DNA of 23,836 nt. Origin: GCA-002780795 sp964545385 (GTDB taxonomy: Bacteria > Patescibacteriota > Microgenomatia > UBA1406 > GWC2-37-13). This document shows, in pieces, positions 6,835 to 13,948 of this stretch; positions within the stretch are counted from its first letter, which is position 1; each line of letters starts with the position of its first letter. The stretch lies in assembly GCA_964545385.1 (NCBI GenBank), contig CAZJFG010000011.1, forward strand, positions 1-23,836. Direction: 5' to 3'. The translations under genes and the position numbers were made by a program. The notes below the pieces were generated by a model, which was given only the letters and a program-made list of their open reading frames with translations, was not told the origin of the DNA and did no database searches.

Positions 6835-7254
6835 ATGAGATTCAACAATATTCTTCCCGAACTTTATGTCATCGACTTTGAAAAAAGTTTGTATTTTTAT
6901 GTCGATATTCTCGGATTTAAAATAGAATACGAAAGGGGAAAACCAAGGTTTTCATTTCTTTCCTATCAGGGTAGTCAACTCATGATCCAACAGGAAGATG
7001 AGGATGAAGAATGGCATAATGGAAAACCTGAATATCCATATGGAAGAGGGATAAACTTTCAGATAGAAACAGATAGTATTCAAAAAATAGTTAATTCGTT
7101 AAAAAAACACAACTATCCTTTAAAAGGGAGGATAAAAAACAATTGGTATAAGGTAAAAGACACACTTCATGGATGCCGAGAAATTCTTGTTATGGATCCA
7201 AGTGGATATTTACTCAGATTTTCCCAAGGAATTGGTAAAAAACCTATAAAATAA
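6835..7254 (+). CDS. VOC superfamily protein (bleomycin-resistance/glyoxalase-like)
   Basis: 139 residues with two beta-alpha-beta-beta-beta modules. The first has PELYVIDFEKSLYFYVDILGF and FSFLSYQGSQLMIQQE; the second has YGRGINFQIETDS and ends ILVMDPSGYLLRFSQGIG. The EL-V-D--KSL-FY--ILGF start, WHNGKPEYPYGRG and DPxGYLLRFSQ are characteristic of the bleomycin-resistance-like branch of the vicinal oxygen chelate family. These proteins bind and sequester a drug or act as metal-dependent isomerases or lyases; the ligand cannot be inferred. The gene has its own promoter and is followed by repeat copy 2, forming a unit of about 0.57 kb between the two repeats. Confidence 0.88.
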   Translation: MRFNNILPELYVIDFEKSLYFYVDILGFKIEYERGKPRFSFLSYQGSQLMIQQEDEDEEWHNGKPEYPYGRGINFQIETDSIQKIVNSLKKHNYPLKGRIKNNWYKVKDTLHGCREILVMDPSGYLLRFSQGIGKKPIK

Positions 7255-7277
7255 AGTAGAAGTTATAAAGATTAAAA

Positions 7278-7300
7278 ATTCCAGACTCGAGTGCTCCGCA
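7278..7300 (+). repeat. tRNA-3'-end-like repeat, copy 2
   Basis: TTCCAGA, CTCGA, GTGCTCC, G, CA. It matches copy 1 at 19 of its first 22 positions and keeps the same 7-5-7-1 tRNA spacing. It lies 23 nt after the VOC stop, as copy 1 lies about 28 nt after the GNAT stop. Confidence 0.55.
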
Positions 7301-7377
7301 AATTATTCATTTTTTCAAAATCGCATTCATGTCTTTTTTCGAATTATTGCAGCGTTCTTTCAGAGAATTATGAATTA

Positions 7378-7404
7378 ATTTTATCATTTGGAATTTGATA
7401 AAAT
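7378..7404. terminator. AT-rich hairpin between convergent genes
   Basis: ATTTTATCA (7378-7386) pairs perfectly with TGATAAAAT (7396-7404) around a 9-nt loop. It sits between the VOC gene and the convergent glycosyltransferase stop. It could terminate transcription from both sides, but the stem is weak. Confidence 0.35.
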
Positions 7405-7413
7405 AAACCCGGA

Positions 7414-8916
7414 TTATTTAATTTGGATAACATAGTTTAACGGAACGGAATCGCGCTGCACCGTATGAATGATTTTACCGGGAATTTTTTTATATTCTGC
7501 AGAGCCTGTATAGCAAATGGCAAAATCGGCCTGATCGTAGTTTGCTACCCATTCTAGATTATCAGTAAAATAATAAAATACGCTTAAAGAAGTTCCACAA
7601 GTGTAAATTTTGCGTTTTTTCTTATCATTCGTCACATTTTTCTCCAGCCATAAAATTCCTTCCCGAAAAGAAGCATTCCAGTAGTCGGTTTCAAAATAGC
7701 GACTGGCACCTTTCAAGCCGCCTACCAGTTCGTTGTAATACAAATATTGATATGGAAATAGTTTTATTTGCGCAACAATTACCAGCAAAGAATTTATAGA
7801 AACAAAAACTAAAAATATTCTTTTTATCCTTTTTTTCCAAGAAAAAGACTCTATTACAAAAACCGCAGCAAGTGTCGAAAAAAACGGCAGCAAAAACAAA
7901 AAATGCCTCAATCCGTTGTATACGACCGGTTTTAGAACAAAGTAAAAAATAGTATTTATAAAAATGACTAAGTTAGCTAGTAATAAAACCTCATTTTTTA
8001 AAAAATTTTTTTTTAGTAAGAACAAAGAACCGATAGCCGAAAAAAAAATAAAAAGCGGCGTTCCGATTACAAAAAAAATTGGTAAATAAAATCGCGGCAG
8101 ATTTAAACTAAAATAATTTTTACCAAGGAAAAAGACGGTACCTTCCCAAGGAAATGATTTCGAGATTTGCAAAACATCGGCAAAATTCTTGAAATAATTA
8201 CTACCGATATACGGCCAAGAGATTATCATAAAAAAATTGGAGATGAAAAAAATTATCGAAATATACAAAAATTCCTGAAGAAAAAAATTTACGGATTTTT
8301 TTTGTTTCAAAAAATCATAAATAAATAAAATAAAATATAAACTAAAACCAATTGTTCTTATGCTTTGAGTAAATGAAAATAAAAACCCAAAAATAAGCAC
8401 TTTCAGAAGAACATTTTTCAAGGAAGAAAAAAAATAAATGCTTGCTACACAAACAAAGTACAAAATTGCAAAAGGCATATCTTTAGGATTGGCAGCCAGA
8501 TGACCGAAAAAACGGGGATTAAGTACTAAAAATAAAGGGCCGAGAATAGCCAACCATGGTTTTTTGTATTTTTTGTAAAGAAAAAAATAATTGCTTATAA
8601 AGATTAATGTTCCAAAAAGAAGGTTTAATAAATGGTAGCGTTCGTAAGACTGATCTTTGTTAAAAGCAAAAAGCACGGCGGCATAACTGTTGTTGTAAGA
8701 CGGCCAAACGTCTTTTTCAGATTTTTTTATAACTAGGTTACTATCGAACTTTTTGTCAGGATCAATCAAGTGTTCGTAGAGCATTTTTCCGCGCTCATAA
8801 ACAGCCTGTTCATCCCATGTGATACCAAATGTTTTGTATGTCAATAAAATATAGCAAAAATAACAAAGTAAAAATATGATAAGCGGTAAATGTTTTTTCA
8901 TCTTGAGTTTTCTCAT
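7414..8916 (-). CDS. PMT/ArnT-like GT-C glycosyltransferase (polyprenyl-phosphate-sugar dependent)
   Basis: 500 residues, about ten or more membrane helices. After TM1 comes TYKTFGITWDEQAVYERGK; the Asp-Glu pair in the first outer loop is the catalytic/metal motif of PMT, ArnT and related GT-C enzymes. The second conserved block is LNPRFFGHLAANPKDMPFAI, which closely matches phospholipid-carrier-dependent glycosyltransferases. The C-terminal part has an outer domain with YFETDYWNASFREGILWLE. Such enzymes take a sugar from a polyprenyl-phosphate carrier and attach it to a protein or glycan outside the membrane. The GT2 enzymes here could make the carrier-linked sugar. An internal ATG at 8901 (MKKHLPL) follows an extended -10 (TGTTAAAAT) by 13 nt and may be the true start. 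Confidence 0.87.
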   Translation of the reverse strand: MRKLKMKKHLPLIIFLLCYFCYILLTYKTFGITWDEQAVYERGKMLYEHLIDPDKKFDSNLVIKKSEKDVWPSYNNSYAAVLFAFNKDQSYERYHLLNLLFGTLIFISNYFFLYKKYKKPWLAILGPLFLVLNPRFFGHLAANPKDMPFAILYFVCVASIYFFSSLKNVLLKVLIFGFLFSFTQSIRTIGFSLYFILFIYDFLKQKKSVNFFLQEFLYISIIFFISNFFMIISWPYIGSNYFKNFADVLQISKSFPWEGTVFFLGKNYFSLNLPRFYLPIFFVIGTPLFIFFSAIGSLFLLKKNFLKNEVLLLANLVIFINTIFYFVLKPVVYNGLRHFLFLLPFFSTLAAVFVIESFSWKKRIKRIFLVFVSINSLLVIVAQIKLFPYQYLYYNELVGGLKGASRYFETDYWNASFREGILWLEKNVTNDKKKRKIYTCGTSLSVFYYFTDNLEWVANYDQADFAICYTGSAEYKKIPGKIIHTVQRDSVPLNYVIQIK

Positions 8917-8995
8917 TTTAACAAATTAATCTTTAAAAATTATCAAGATTGTTTTAAGATCAAAAATATTAGTAGATTGTACGACTTCAAAATTG

Positions 8996-9001
8996 TATAA
9001 T
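8996..9001 (+). promoter_or_regulatory. -10 box of surface-protein gene
   Basis: TATAAT ends 7 nt before the ATG at 9009, giving a predicted leaderless mRNA. Confidence 0.6.
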
Positions 9002-9008
9002 AACAAAA

Positions 9009-9425
9009 ATGAAAGCTTATAAACCAAATGTTCAACAATCGGGGAGTAAAAAAGCAACCAATATTCAAGATACTTTAAAAAATCTTTACTTAAAAAACAA
9101 GCCTGCTTTTATTGTTGGCGGAGTAGGCGTCTTTTTAATAGCTATTCTGCTTTTTCGAAGTGAGAGTATTGGTCTCTCTGGAAAAAGTAAACTGACACCA
9201 ACTACCTCAGCAACAAGTACTCCCGAACCAACCAAAACGTATAAATCCAAGGATTTCAACGAAGAACCAAACTATGAACAAAAATACTATCCAACTTACA
9301 CACCGATACCGACACTTATGCCAACAGAAACACCAACTCCAACACCCACCATAACTCCTTACCCAACCTATACACCATATCCAACCTACACGCCATACCC
9401 AACATCAACTCCAACACCTATTTAA
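9009..9425 (+). CDS. Membrane-anchored Thr/Pro/Tyr-rich surface protein
   Basis: 138 residues. The basic cytoplasmic N-terminus (about 1-33, six or more Lys) is followed by one membrane helix PAFIVGGVGVFLIAILLF. The outside part is all low complexity: a Ser/Thr/Pro linker, a short charged-aromatic stretch (EEPNYEQKYYPTY), then TETPTPTPT and a repeat of TPYPTY. No folded domain follows, so the protein ends as a stalk. Such Thr/Pro tracts are likely extended and may be glycosylated; the PMT-like neighbour divergent at 8916 makes that attractive but it is inference. It could anchor or space other surface components. Confidence 0.75.
   Translation: MKAYKPNVQQSGSKKATNIQDTLKNLYLKNKPAFIVGGVGVFLIAILLFRSESIGLSGKSKLTPTTSATSTPEPTKTYKSKDFNEEPNYEQKYYPTYTPIPTLMPTETPTPTPTITPYPTYTPYPTYTPYPTSTPTPI
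9354..9407 (+). repeat. Three 18-nt repeats encoding TPYPTY
   Basis: Units at 9354-9371, 9372-9389 and 9390-9407 encode TPYPTY, TPYPTY and TPYPTS. They differ mostly at third codon positions, so the peptide rather than the DNA seems to be maintained. Confidence 0.85.
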
Positions 9426-9461
9426 ATCAGATACATTAAAAAAAATTGTGAAAATATAAAA

Positions 9462-9725
9462 ATGGAATCAAATATTTTAATTCCTTTTTTACTTACTTTT
9501 CTTGCCGGTATCTCGACAACGGCCGGTAGCTTCATCTTTCTTTCGCATATTTTTTGCAAAAGAAAGTTTATTGGTTTTTTTATGGGACTTTCTACCGAAG
9601 TAAAGACTTAGGATTTTTTGGCAGTTGTAGATTTTCTTCTCCCACATGATTATCTTGAAGAAAAGATTTGCCGAAAACAAAATATTATTGATCACCGACT
9701 TCTTTCTTTAATTCATCTTTTTTTC
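9462..9725 (+). pseudogene. ZIP-family metal transporter remnant
   Basis: From the ATG at 9462 one frame reads IPFLLTFLAGISTTAGSFIFL, the first helix of a ZIP transporter, then KFIGFFMGLST, the start of helix 2. An in-frame TAG lies at 9609-9611, and the same frame goes on as FLAVVDFLLPHDYLEEKI, which fits helix 3. Most of helix 2 is missing and the frame loses similarity around 9725, before the HNxxD and HExPxE metal-binding helices. It therefore cannot transport. The remnant abuts the end of the Fur-type gene, and an intact ZIP gene lies 0.5 kb away, so this may be a decayed paralogue from the same metal locus. Confidence 0.6.
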
Positions 9726-9737
9726 AGGCTCCCATGG

Positions 9738-10142
9738 TTATCGTTGTTTTTTGCATTTTTTACAACTACCGAAAAACTCCAATTTATGATCTTCTATTCT
9801 AAAATTGTATTTTTTAGCCACTCTTTTTTTTATCAGTTCGATCTCTTTATGCAAAGAATCACTTTTTATGTCCTTAATTTTTTTGCAGGATGTGCAAATC
9901 AAATGATGATGATGGGGGAGAGAAGACAGTTCATAACGGTATTTCCCTTCGTTAAACTCAACCCTTTTTATAAATTTATTTTTTAATAAAACATTTATAT
10001 TCCGAAAAACCGTGACTCGGTCGACTTTAATTTTAATTTTCTCTAAGTTGTCAATAAGCTCTGTTGCCAAAAGCGGTTTTTTGGTTTTCTCAAAAATACT
10101 TTTAATTGCCGCGCGTGCCGGCGTGTTTTTTATACTTGACAT
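9738..10142 (-). CDS. fur: Fur-family metal-responsive repressor (Fur/Zur type)
   Basis: 134 residues. The winged-helix domain (about 1-75) includes VDRVTVFRNINVLLKNKFI, the recognition helix region. The hinge leads to HHHHLICTSCKKIKDI, with the His cluster of the regulatory site and the first CxxC, and then DHKLEFFGSCKKCKK with the second CxxC of the structural zinc site. The family represses metal-uptake genes when loaded with Fe, Zn or Mn. The ZIP transporter read divergently next door favours zinc (Zur) or a broad divalent role, but the metal cannot be settled from sequence. The ATG lies 7 nt after TATATT (leaderless). A perfect palindrome in the shared promoter suggests autoregulation. 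Confidence 0.92.
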   Translation of the reverse strand: MSSIKNTPARAAIKSIFEKTKKPLLATELIDNLEKIKIKVDRVTVFRNINVLLKNKFIKRVEFNEGKYRYELSSLPHHHHLICTSCKKIKDIKSDSLHKEIELIKKRVAKKYNFRIEDHKLEFFGSCKKCKKQR

Positions 10143-10149
10143 AAACTAA

Positions 10150-10155
10150 AATATA
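10150..10155 (-). promoter_or_regulatory. -10 box of the Fur-type gene
   Basis: TATATT on the minus strand ends 7 nt before the ATG at 10142. The palindrome at 10168-10182 lies between this box and the expected -35 position. Confidence 0.5.
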
Positions 10156-10156
10156 G

Positions 10157-10162
10157 TATAAT
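10157..10162 (+). promoter_or_regulatory. -10 box of the ZIP transporter gene
   Basis: TATAAT on the plus strand. The expected transcription start (about 10169) falls inside the palindrome, leaving a leader of about 50 nt. Confidence 0.55.
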
Positions 10163-10167
10163 CTAAA

Positions 10168-10182
10168 TGCAACTAAATTGCA
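10168..10182. promoter_or_regulatory. Palindromic operator, probable Fur/Zur box
   Basis: TGCAA-CTAAA-TTGCA is a perfect 5-5-5 inverted repeat between divergent fur-type and ZIP promoters. It covers the ZIP transcription start and the -35/-10 spacer of the repressor gene, so one bound dimer could shut both. The assignment to this repressor is inference from position. Confidence 0.6.
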
Positions 10183-10223
10183 CTTGGATATTTTAGCTAG
10201 GTTTATAAATTAAATTGACAATC

Positions 10224-10973
10224 ATGCAGATCTGGTTATATTCTTTGGTCAGTGTTTTTATTGTCAGCCTGATTTCACTTGCCGGCATCTTTACCTTGGC
10301 TATTAATGACAAATTACTTCGCCAGATGCTAATATACTTTGTCGGTTTTTCGGCCGGTGCGCTTTTTGGTGACGTTTTCATTCATCTTTTGCCTGAAGCG
10401 GCCGAAGAGTTTGGTTTTTCTTTGAATCTCTCGATTGGAATTTTAGTCGGTATTACAATCTCTTTTATTATTGAAAAAATAATCTGTTGGCGTCATTGCC
10501 ACCTGCCAATTACAAAAAAACATATTCATCGTTTTGCTTATATGAATTTGTTCGGCGATCTTTTTCATAACTTTCTGGATGGATTGACAATTGCCGTCAG
10601 TTACCTTGTCAATATTCAGGTTGGCGTGGCCACAACGGTTGCCGTTATCCTTCATGAAATCCCCCAGGAAATAGGCGATTTTGGAGTGCTCCTCCACGGC
10701 GGATTTTCCAAAAATAAAGCTCTTGTCTACAATTTTTTGACGGCAACAATCGCAATTATCGGTACCATAATCGGCTTAAGCCTTAATTTTTATGTCGAAA
10801 ATATTTCCCAGTTTCTTGTTCCTTTTGCTGCAGGAAATTTTATCTACATTGCCGGATCCGACTTGATTCCAGAGCTTCACAAAGAGGTTTCTTTTAAAAA
10901 AGGATTAGTCCAACTTTTGTTTTTCCTGGCCGGAACCGCTGTTATGTTTGGTATACTTATGATGGCTGAATAA
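10224..10973 (+). CDS. ZIP-family divalent metal transporter
   Basis: 249 residues from the ATG at 10224 (an in-frame TTG at 10215 is less likely). Eight membrane helices. Helix 2 reads FSAGALFGDVFIHLLPEA, helix 4 HNFLDGLTIAVS and helix 5 HEIPQEIGDFGVLL. These HNxxDG and HExPQE motifs carry the binuclear metal site of ZIP transporters, which bring Zn, Fe or Mn into the cytoplasm. The loop between helices 3 and 4 is His-rich (CWRHCHLPITKKHIHR), the usual metal-sensing region. It is divergent from a Fur-family gene across a palindrome, so uptake is probably repressed when metal is plentiful. It ends 2 nt before the MurF-like gene, which may be cotranscribed. Confidence 0.93.
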   Translation: MQIWLYSLVSVFIVSLISLAGIFTLAINDKLLRQMLIYFVGFSAGALFGDVFIHLLPEAAEEFGFSLNLSIGILVGITISFIIEKIICWRHCHLPITKKHIHRFAYMNLFGDLFHNFLDGLTIAVSYLVNIQVGVATTVAVILHEIPQEIGDFGVLLHGGFSKNKALVYNFLTATIAIIGTIIGLSLNFYVENISQFLVPFAAGNFIYIAGSDLIPELHKEVSFKKGLVQLLFFLAGTAVMFGILMMAE

Positions 10974-10975
10974 GT

Positions 10976-12214
10976 ATGTCATCATATCAACCACAAGGAC
11001 TAAAAAAAATCTTCCATGACGCAAGACGGTATCTTGCCAAAAGCTGGTTGTCTTTTTTTGACCCTGTCCAGATTGCCGTGACCGGCAGCCAGGGAAAAAC
11101 AAGCACTACCCAAAACCTGGCCAAGATTTTATCTGAATTTGGACCGCTAATCGCAACAGATATGAATCTCGATACTATTTACAACGTGCCGTTAACCGCG
11201 TTAAAAGTCCGACCATCAACCAAATATATTGTTTGGGAACTGGGGATAGATCATAAAAACGAGATGGATTTTCATCTTCAGATCGCAAGACCAACAATTG
11301 CCGTAATAACAGGAATCTCGCCGGTCCATACCGATAAAGAGCATTTTGGTTCTTTGGAAAACTTAATCAAAGAAAAAAAGAAGTTGATTGAAGCTTTGCC
11401 AAAAAACGGCGTAGCCATTTTAAACGGCGACGATCAAAATGTCCAGGCCATGGCCAAATATACCAAAGCTAAGGTCTTGTTTTATGGAACAAATAAAAAT
11501 TACGATGTTTATGCTGATCCGAAAACAATGACAATCTCACTTGACGGAACTAAATTCCGACTAGTTTCAACTAGGTTCAACGAATCCCAACAAATTTCAA
11601 CTGGCTTGATCGGAAGCCACAATAGTTATACACTTATGGCTTGCTATTTGGTAGTGAAAACCCTTTTTCCTAAAGACAAAAAAGCCGTTGATATCTTTTG
11701 CAAAGTTATTTCTCAGGTAAAGCCTCTCAAGGGAAGAATGAGTGTTGAACCTGGGCCACTGGGAACATTGATCCTTAACGACTCGCTTCGAGCCAACCCT
11801 CAAAGTACCCTTGCCGGTTTACAAACTTTGGCCGCTCTTGACTATCAAATCGGCCGCAAGATTGCTATCCTGGGGGTCATGGGAGAATTAGACTGTCCGG
11901 AACGTCTTCATAAAGAGACCGGCAGACAACTTCTACAGTATAAACCTGATATTGTAATCTGTCTTGGTGACCTTCGAAAATATACATACGATGAGGCAAT
12001 AAAAGCGGGTTACCCAAAAGACAAAATTTTTTTTGCCAAAGACGTTTTTACTGCTGCTGAAATTTTAAAAAAAATCGTTAAAAAAAATGACCTTATTTAT
12101 TTAAAAGGATCATTTCTGCGAAATCTCAAACGCATTTTACAAATACTGAATAATGAAAAAGTTTGTTGCAGAGCCGATATCTGCCCATATGAACACTGTG
12201 GCTATGAAAAATAA
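10976..12214 (+). CDS. murF: MurF-like Mur ligase (UDP-MurNAc-peptide--D-Ala-D-Ala ligase)
   Basis: 412 residues. The central ATPase domain begins at residue 38 with the P-loop VTGSQGKTSTTQN. ELGIDHKNEMDFHLQIARP and HTDKEHFGSLENLIKEKKKL match the MurF pattern. The C-terminal domain has ILNDSLRANPQSTLAGLQ, the DDSYNANP-like motif, and VMGELDCPERLHKETG. The enzyme adds D-Ala-D-Ala to the UDP-MurNAc peptide in the cytoplasm. Only about 35 residues precede the P-loop, so the usual MurF N-terminal UDP-binding domain is absent or replaced; another Mur-type amide ligase remains possible. The tail CCRADICPYEHC has four Cys and may bind metal. It overlaps the ddl gene by 11 nt, a natural pair because Ddl makes the substrate. 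Confidence 0.82.
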   Translation: MSSYQPQGLKKIFHDARRYLAKSWLSFFDPVQIAVTGSQGKTSTTQNLAKILSEFGPLIATDMNLDTIYNVPLTALKVRPSTKYIVWELGIDHKNEMDFHLQIARPTIAVITGISPVHTDKEHFGSLENLIKEKKKLIEALPKNGVAILNGDDQNVQAMAKYTKAKVLFYGTNKNYDVYADPKTMTISLDGTKFRLVSTRFNESQQISTGLIGSHNSYTLMACYLVVKTLFPKDKKAVDIFCKVISQVKPLKGRMSVEPGPLGTLILNDSLRANPQSTLAGLQTLAALDYQIGRKIAILGVMGELDCPERLHKETGRQLLQYKPDIVICLGDLRKYTYDEAIKAGYPKDKIFFAKDVFTAAEILKKIVKKNDLIYLKGSFLRNLKRILQILNNEKVCCRADICPYEHCGYEK

Positions 12215-13256
12215 AACAAAACTTTTAGTTATTTTCGGCGGCCGCTCGGGCGAACATGAAGTTTCGATAAAATCTGCAAGATCGGTTATAGAGAATATTG
12301 ATAAAGATAAATTTGAAATTGTTCCACTGGCTATTGGTAAAAATGGTGCCTGGCTTACCGGTCAAAAAGCACAAAAAATTCTGGCTTCAGGCGAAAAAAT
12401 CGATAAAGGGGAAGGAGAGAACAAACTAATTCCTTATGTAGCAACTCAAAAAGAGCAACTGGTTATTTTCCCGGTACTTCACGGGCCCTACGGCGAAGAC
12501 GGCGCAATCCAGGGTATGTTTGAGATGATGAATATTCCATATGTCGGATCCGGTGTCTTGGGATCAGCCCTTGGTATGGATAAAATAGTCCAGAAATCTC
12601 TTTTCGCTCAAAAAAATTTACCGATTGTCGACTATTATTGGTTTTTGAGGAAGAGTTGGAAAACGAATAAAAAAAGGATAATAAATGCGATTGCAAAACA
12701 TTTTAAGCTTTATTATCCACTATTTGTTAAACCAGCAAATCTTGGTTCAAGTGTTGGTATTTCCAAAGCCCACAATCAAAAAGAACTGGAAAAAGCCATT
12801 GATCTTGCAAGCTACTACGACCGAAAAATTCTGGTTGAGTATGGAGTAGAGAATACCAGAGAAATTGAAGTTTCAATTTTGGGAAACGATGAACCAATTT
12901 CCTCAGTCTGCGGTGAAGTTCTGCCTTCAAATGAATTTTATGACTACAATGCCAAATATATCAACGAAAACACCAAACTTCTGATTCCTGCCAAAATCGA
13001 TAACAAAACTCAGGAAAAAATTCGAAAAATTGCCGTTACAGCTTTTAAAACTCTCGACTGTTGCGGTTTTGCCAGAGTCGACTTTTTTCTGGAGAAAAAA
13101 ACCAATAAAATATGGTTAAACGAAATTAACACTATCCCGGGCTTTACCAGTGTCAGTATGTATCCAAAACTCTGGGAGACAAGCGGTATTAGCTATAAAC
13201 AGCTTATTGAAAAGTTGATTTCACTGGCCCAAGAACGCTGGGCTGAAAAACAATGA
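12204..13256 (+). CDS. ddl: D-alanine--D-alanine ligase
   Basis: 350 residues from the ATG at 12204; a start at 12153 would add 17 residues unlike the family. The N-terminal strand LLVIFGGRSGEHEVSIKSA holds the first D-Ala site. HGPYGEDGAIQGMFEMM and YVGSGVLGSALGMDK follow. The ATP-grasp domain has LFVKPANLGSSVGISKA, REIEVSILGN and the metal-binding WLNEINTIPGFTSVSMYPKL near the end. All active-site blocks are intact. It makes D-Ala-D-Ala, used at once by the MurF-like partner. YYDRKILVE and the residues near the second site fit an alanine rather than lactate ligase, though that was not modelled. The last bases overlap the next start (ATGA). Confidence 0.96.
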   Translation: MKNKTKLLVIFGGRSGEHEVSIKSARSVIENIDKDKFEIVPLAIGKNGAWLTGQKAQKILASGEKIDKGEGENKLIPYVATQKEQLVIFPVLHGPYGEDGAIQGMFEMMNIPYVGSGVLGSALGMDKIVQKSLFAQKNLPIVDYYWFLRKSWKTNKKRIINAIAKHFKLYYPLFVKPANLGSSVGISKAHNQKELEKAIDLASYYDRKILVEYGVENTREIEVSILGNDEPISSVCGEVLPSNEFYDYNAKYINENTKLLIPAKIDNKTQEKIRKIAVTAFKTLDCCGFARVDFFLEKKTNKIWLNEINTIPGFTSVSMYPKLWETSGISYKQLIEKLISLAQERWAEKQ

Positions 13257-13948
13257 AAAAAACATGTGGCGTTTTGATTCCATATCTAAATGAGAGAGAA
13301 AGAATAAGCGAGGTTTTAATCGAGCTTTTAAAGGTAAAAAATCTTTCCGAGATTGTCTGTGTCGACGACGGTTCAACCGACGCAACAAGCGACCTTGTCC
13401 GTAAGAAATTCCCATCAACAAAAATAATCCGCTTGGAAGAATGCTTCGGTAAAACGGAGGCGATTGGCTTTGGCGTCGCCAAAATGAAAAGCGATTATAT
13501 TTTTTTGTGCGATGCCGATCTTAAAAATCCAAAAGCTGCTGAATTTGAATATGCAATCGATGCAATTTTACACGGCAAAAACGTTGACATGATTATTATG
13601 CGCCGGATCAATTTTGTGCTTACGACTCGTCTTGTCCGGGGAGATATCTTGTATACAGGCGAGCGCATATTAAGTAAAAAAGATCTTGAAGAAGTGTTGA
13701 AATTAAAACCAATCGGTTTCCAACTGGAAATTGCCATCAACAAATACATGATGGATCATGGAAAAAAAGTTTACTGGGTGCCTTCATCGGCCGTAAGTAC
13801 TTACAAGATAAAAAAGCAGGGATTTTGGAAGGGATTAACAAATGATTTGAAAATGTTTAAGAATATGAGCGACTATGCTGGCCTAGCCGAATTTTTACGC
13901 CAGATTTTTTTCTTCTGCCACAAGAAATTTCCTATTAGAATACTTTGA
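13253..13948 (+). CDS. Family 2 glycosyltransferase in the cell-wall cluster
   Basis: 231 residues, GT-A fold. GVLIPYLNERERISEVL is the first strand and helix. CVDDGSTDATSDLV near residue 38 binds the nucleotide, and FLCDADLKNP near residue 82 binds the metal. The rest reads IIMRRINFVLTTRLVRGDILYTGERILSK and GFQLEIAINKYMM, more like the DPM/GtrB-type soluble enzymes than processive synthases. It starts 4 nt inside the ddl gene, so it is translationally coupled to MurF-Ddl, suggesting an envelope glycan or lipid-linked sugar. Substrate is not predictable. It converges on the ABC permease gene, overlapping it by 14 nt. Confidence 0.87.
   Translation: MKKTCGVLIPYLNERERISEVLIELLKVKNLSEIVCVDDGSTDATSDLVRKKFPSTKIIRLEECFGKTEAIGFGVAKMKSDYIFLCDADLKNPKAAEFEYAIDAILHGKNVDMIIMRRINFVLTTRLVRGDILYTGERILSKKDLEEVLKLKPIGFQLEIAINKYMMDHGKKVYWVPSSAVSTYKIKKQGFWKGLTNDLKMFKNMSDYAGLAEFLRQIFFFCHKKFPIRIL

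Noticed and set aside
5237..7300. Classical integron cassette array
   Set aside because: No integron integrase is present, the Xer protein lacks a visible IntI-specific insertion, and the repeats have no GTTRRRY core sites. The cassette-like reading is kept only as a tRNA-type att hypothesis.
9354..9407. Short direct repeats as a possible CRISPR array
   Set aside because: The units are contiguous, in frame and encode TPYPTY; there are no spacers. No CRISPR-like repeat-spacer pattern was seen anywhere.
9618..9986. 122-codon plus-strand frame as a separate gene
   Set aside because: Its first 35 codons continue the ZIP remnant frame; the rest is antisense to the fur-type gene.
10167..10196. 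Nine-codon leader peptide (ATG CAA CTA ... TAG) before the ZIP gene
   Set aside because: It begins only 4 nt after the -10 box and coincides with the palindrome; chance is more likely.
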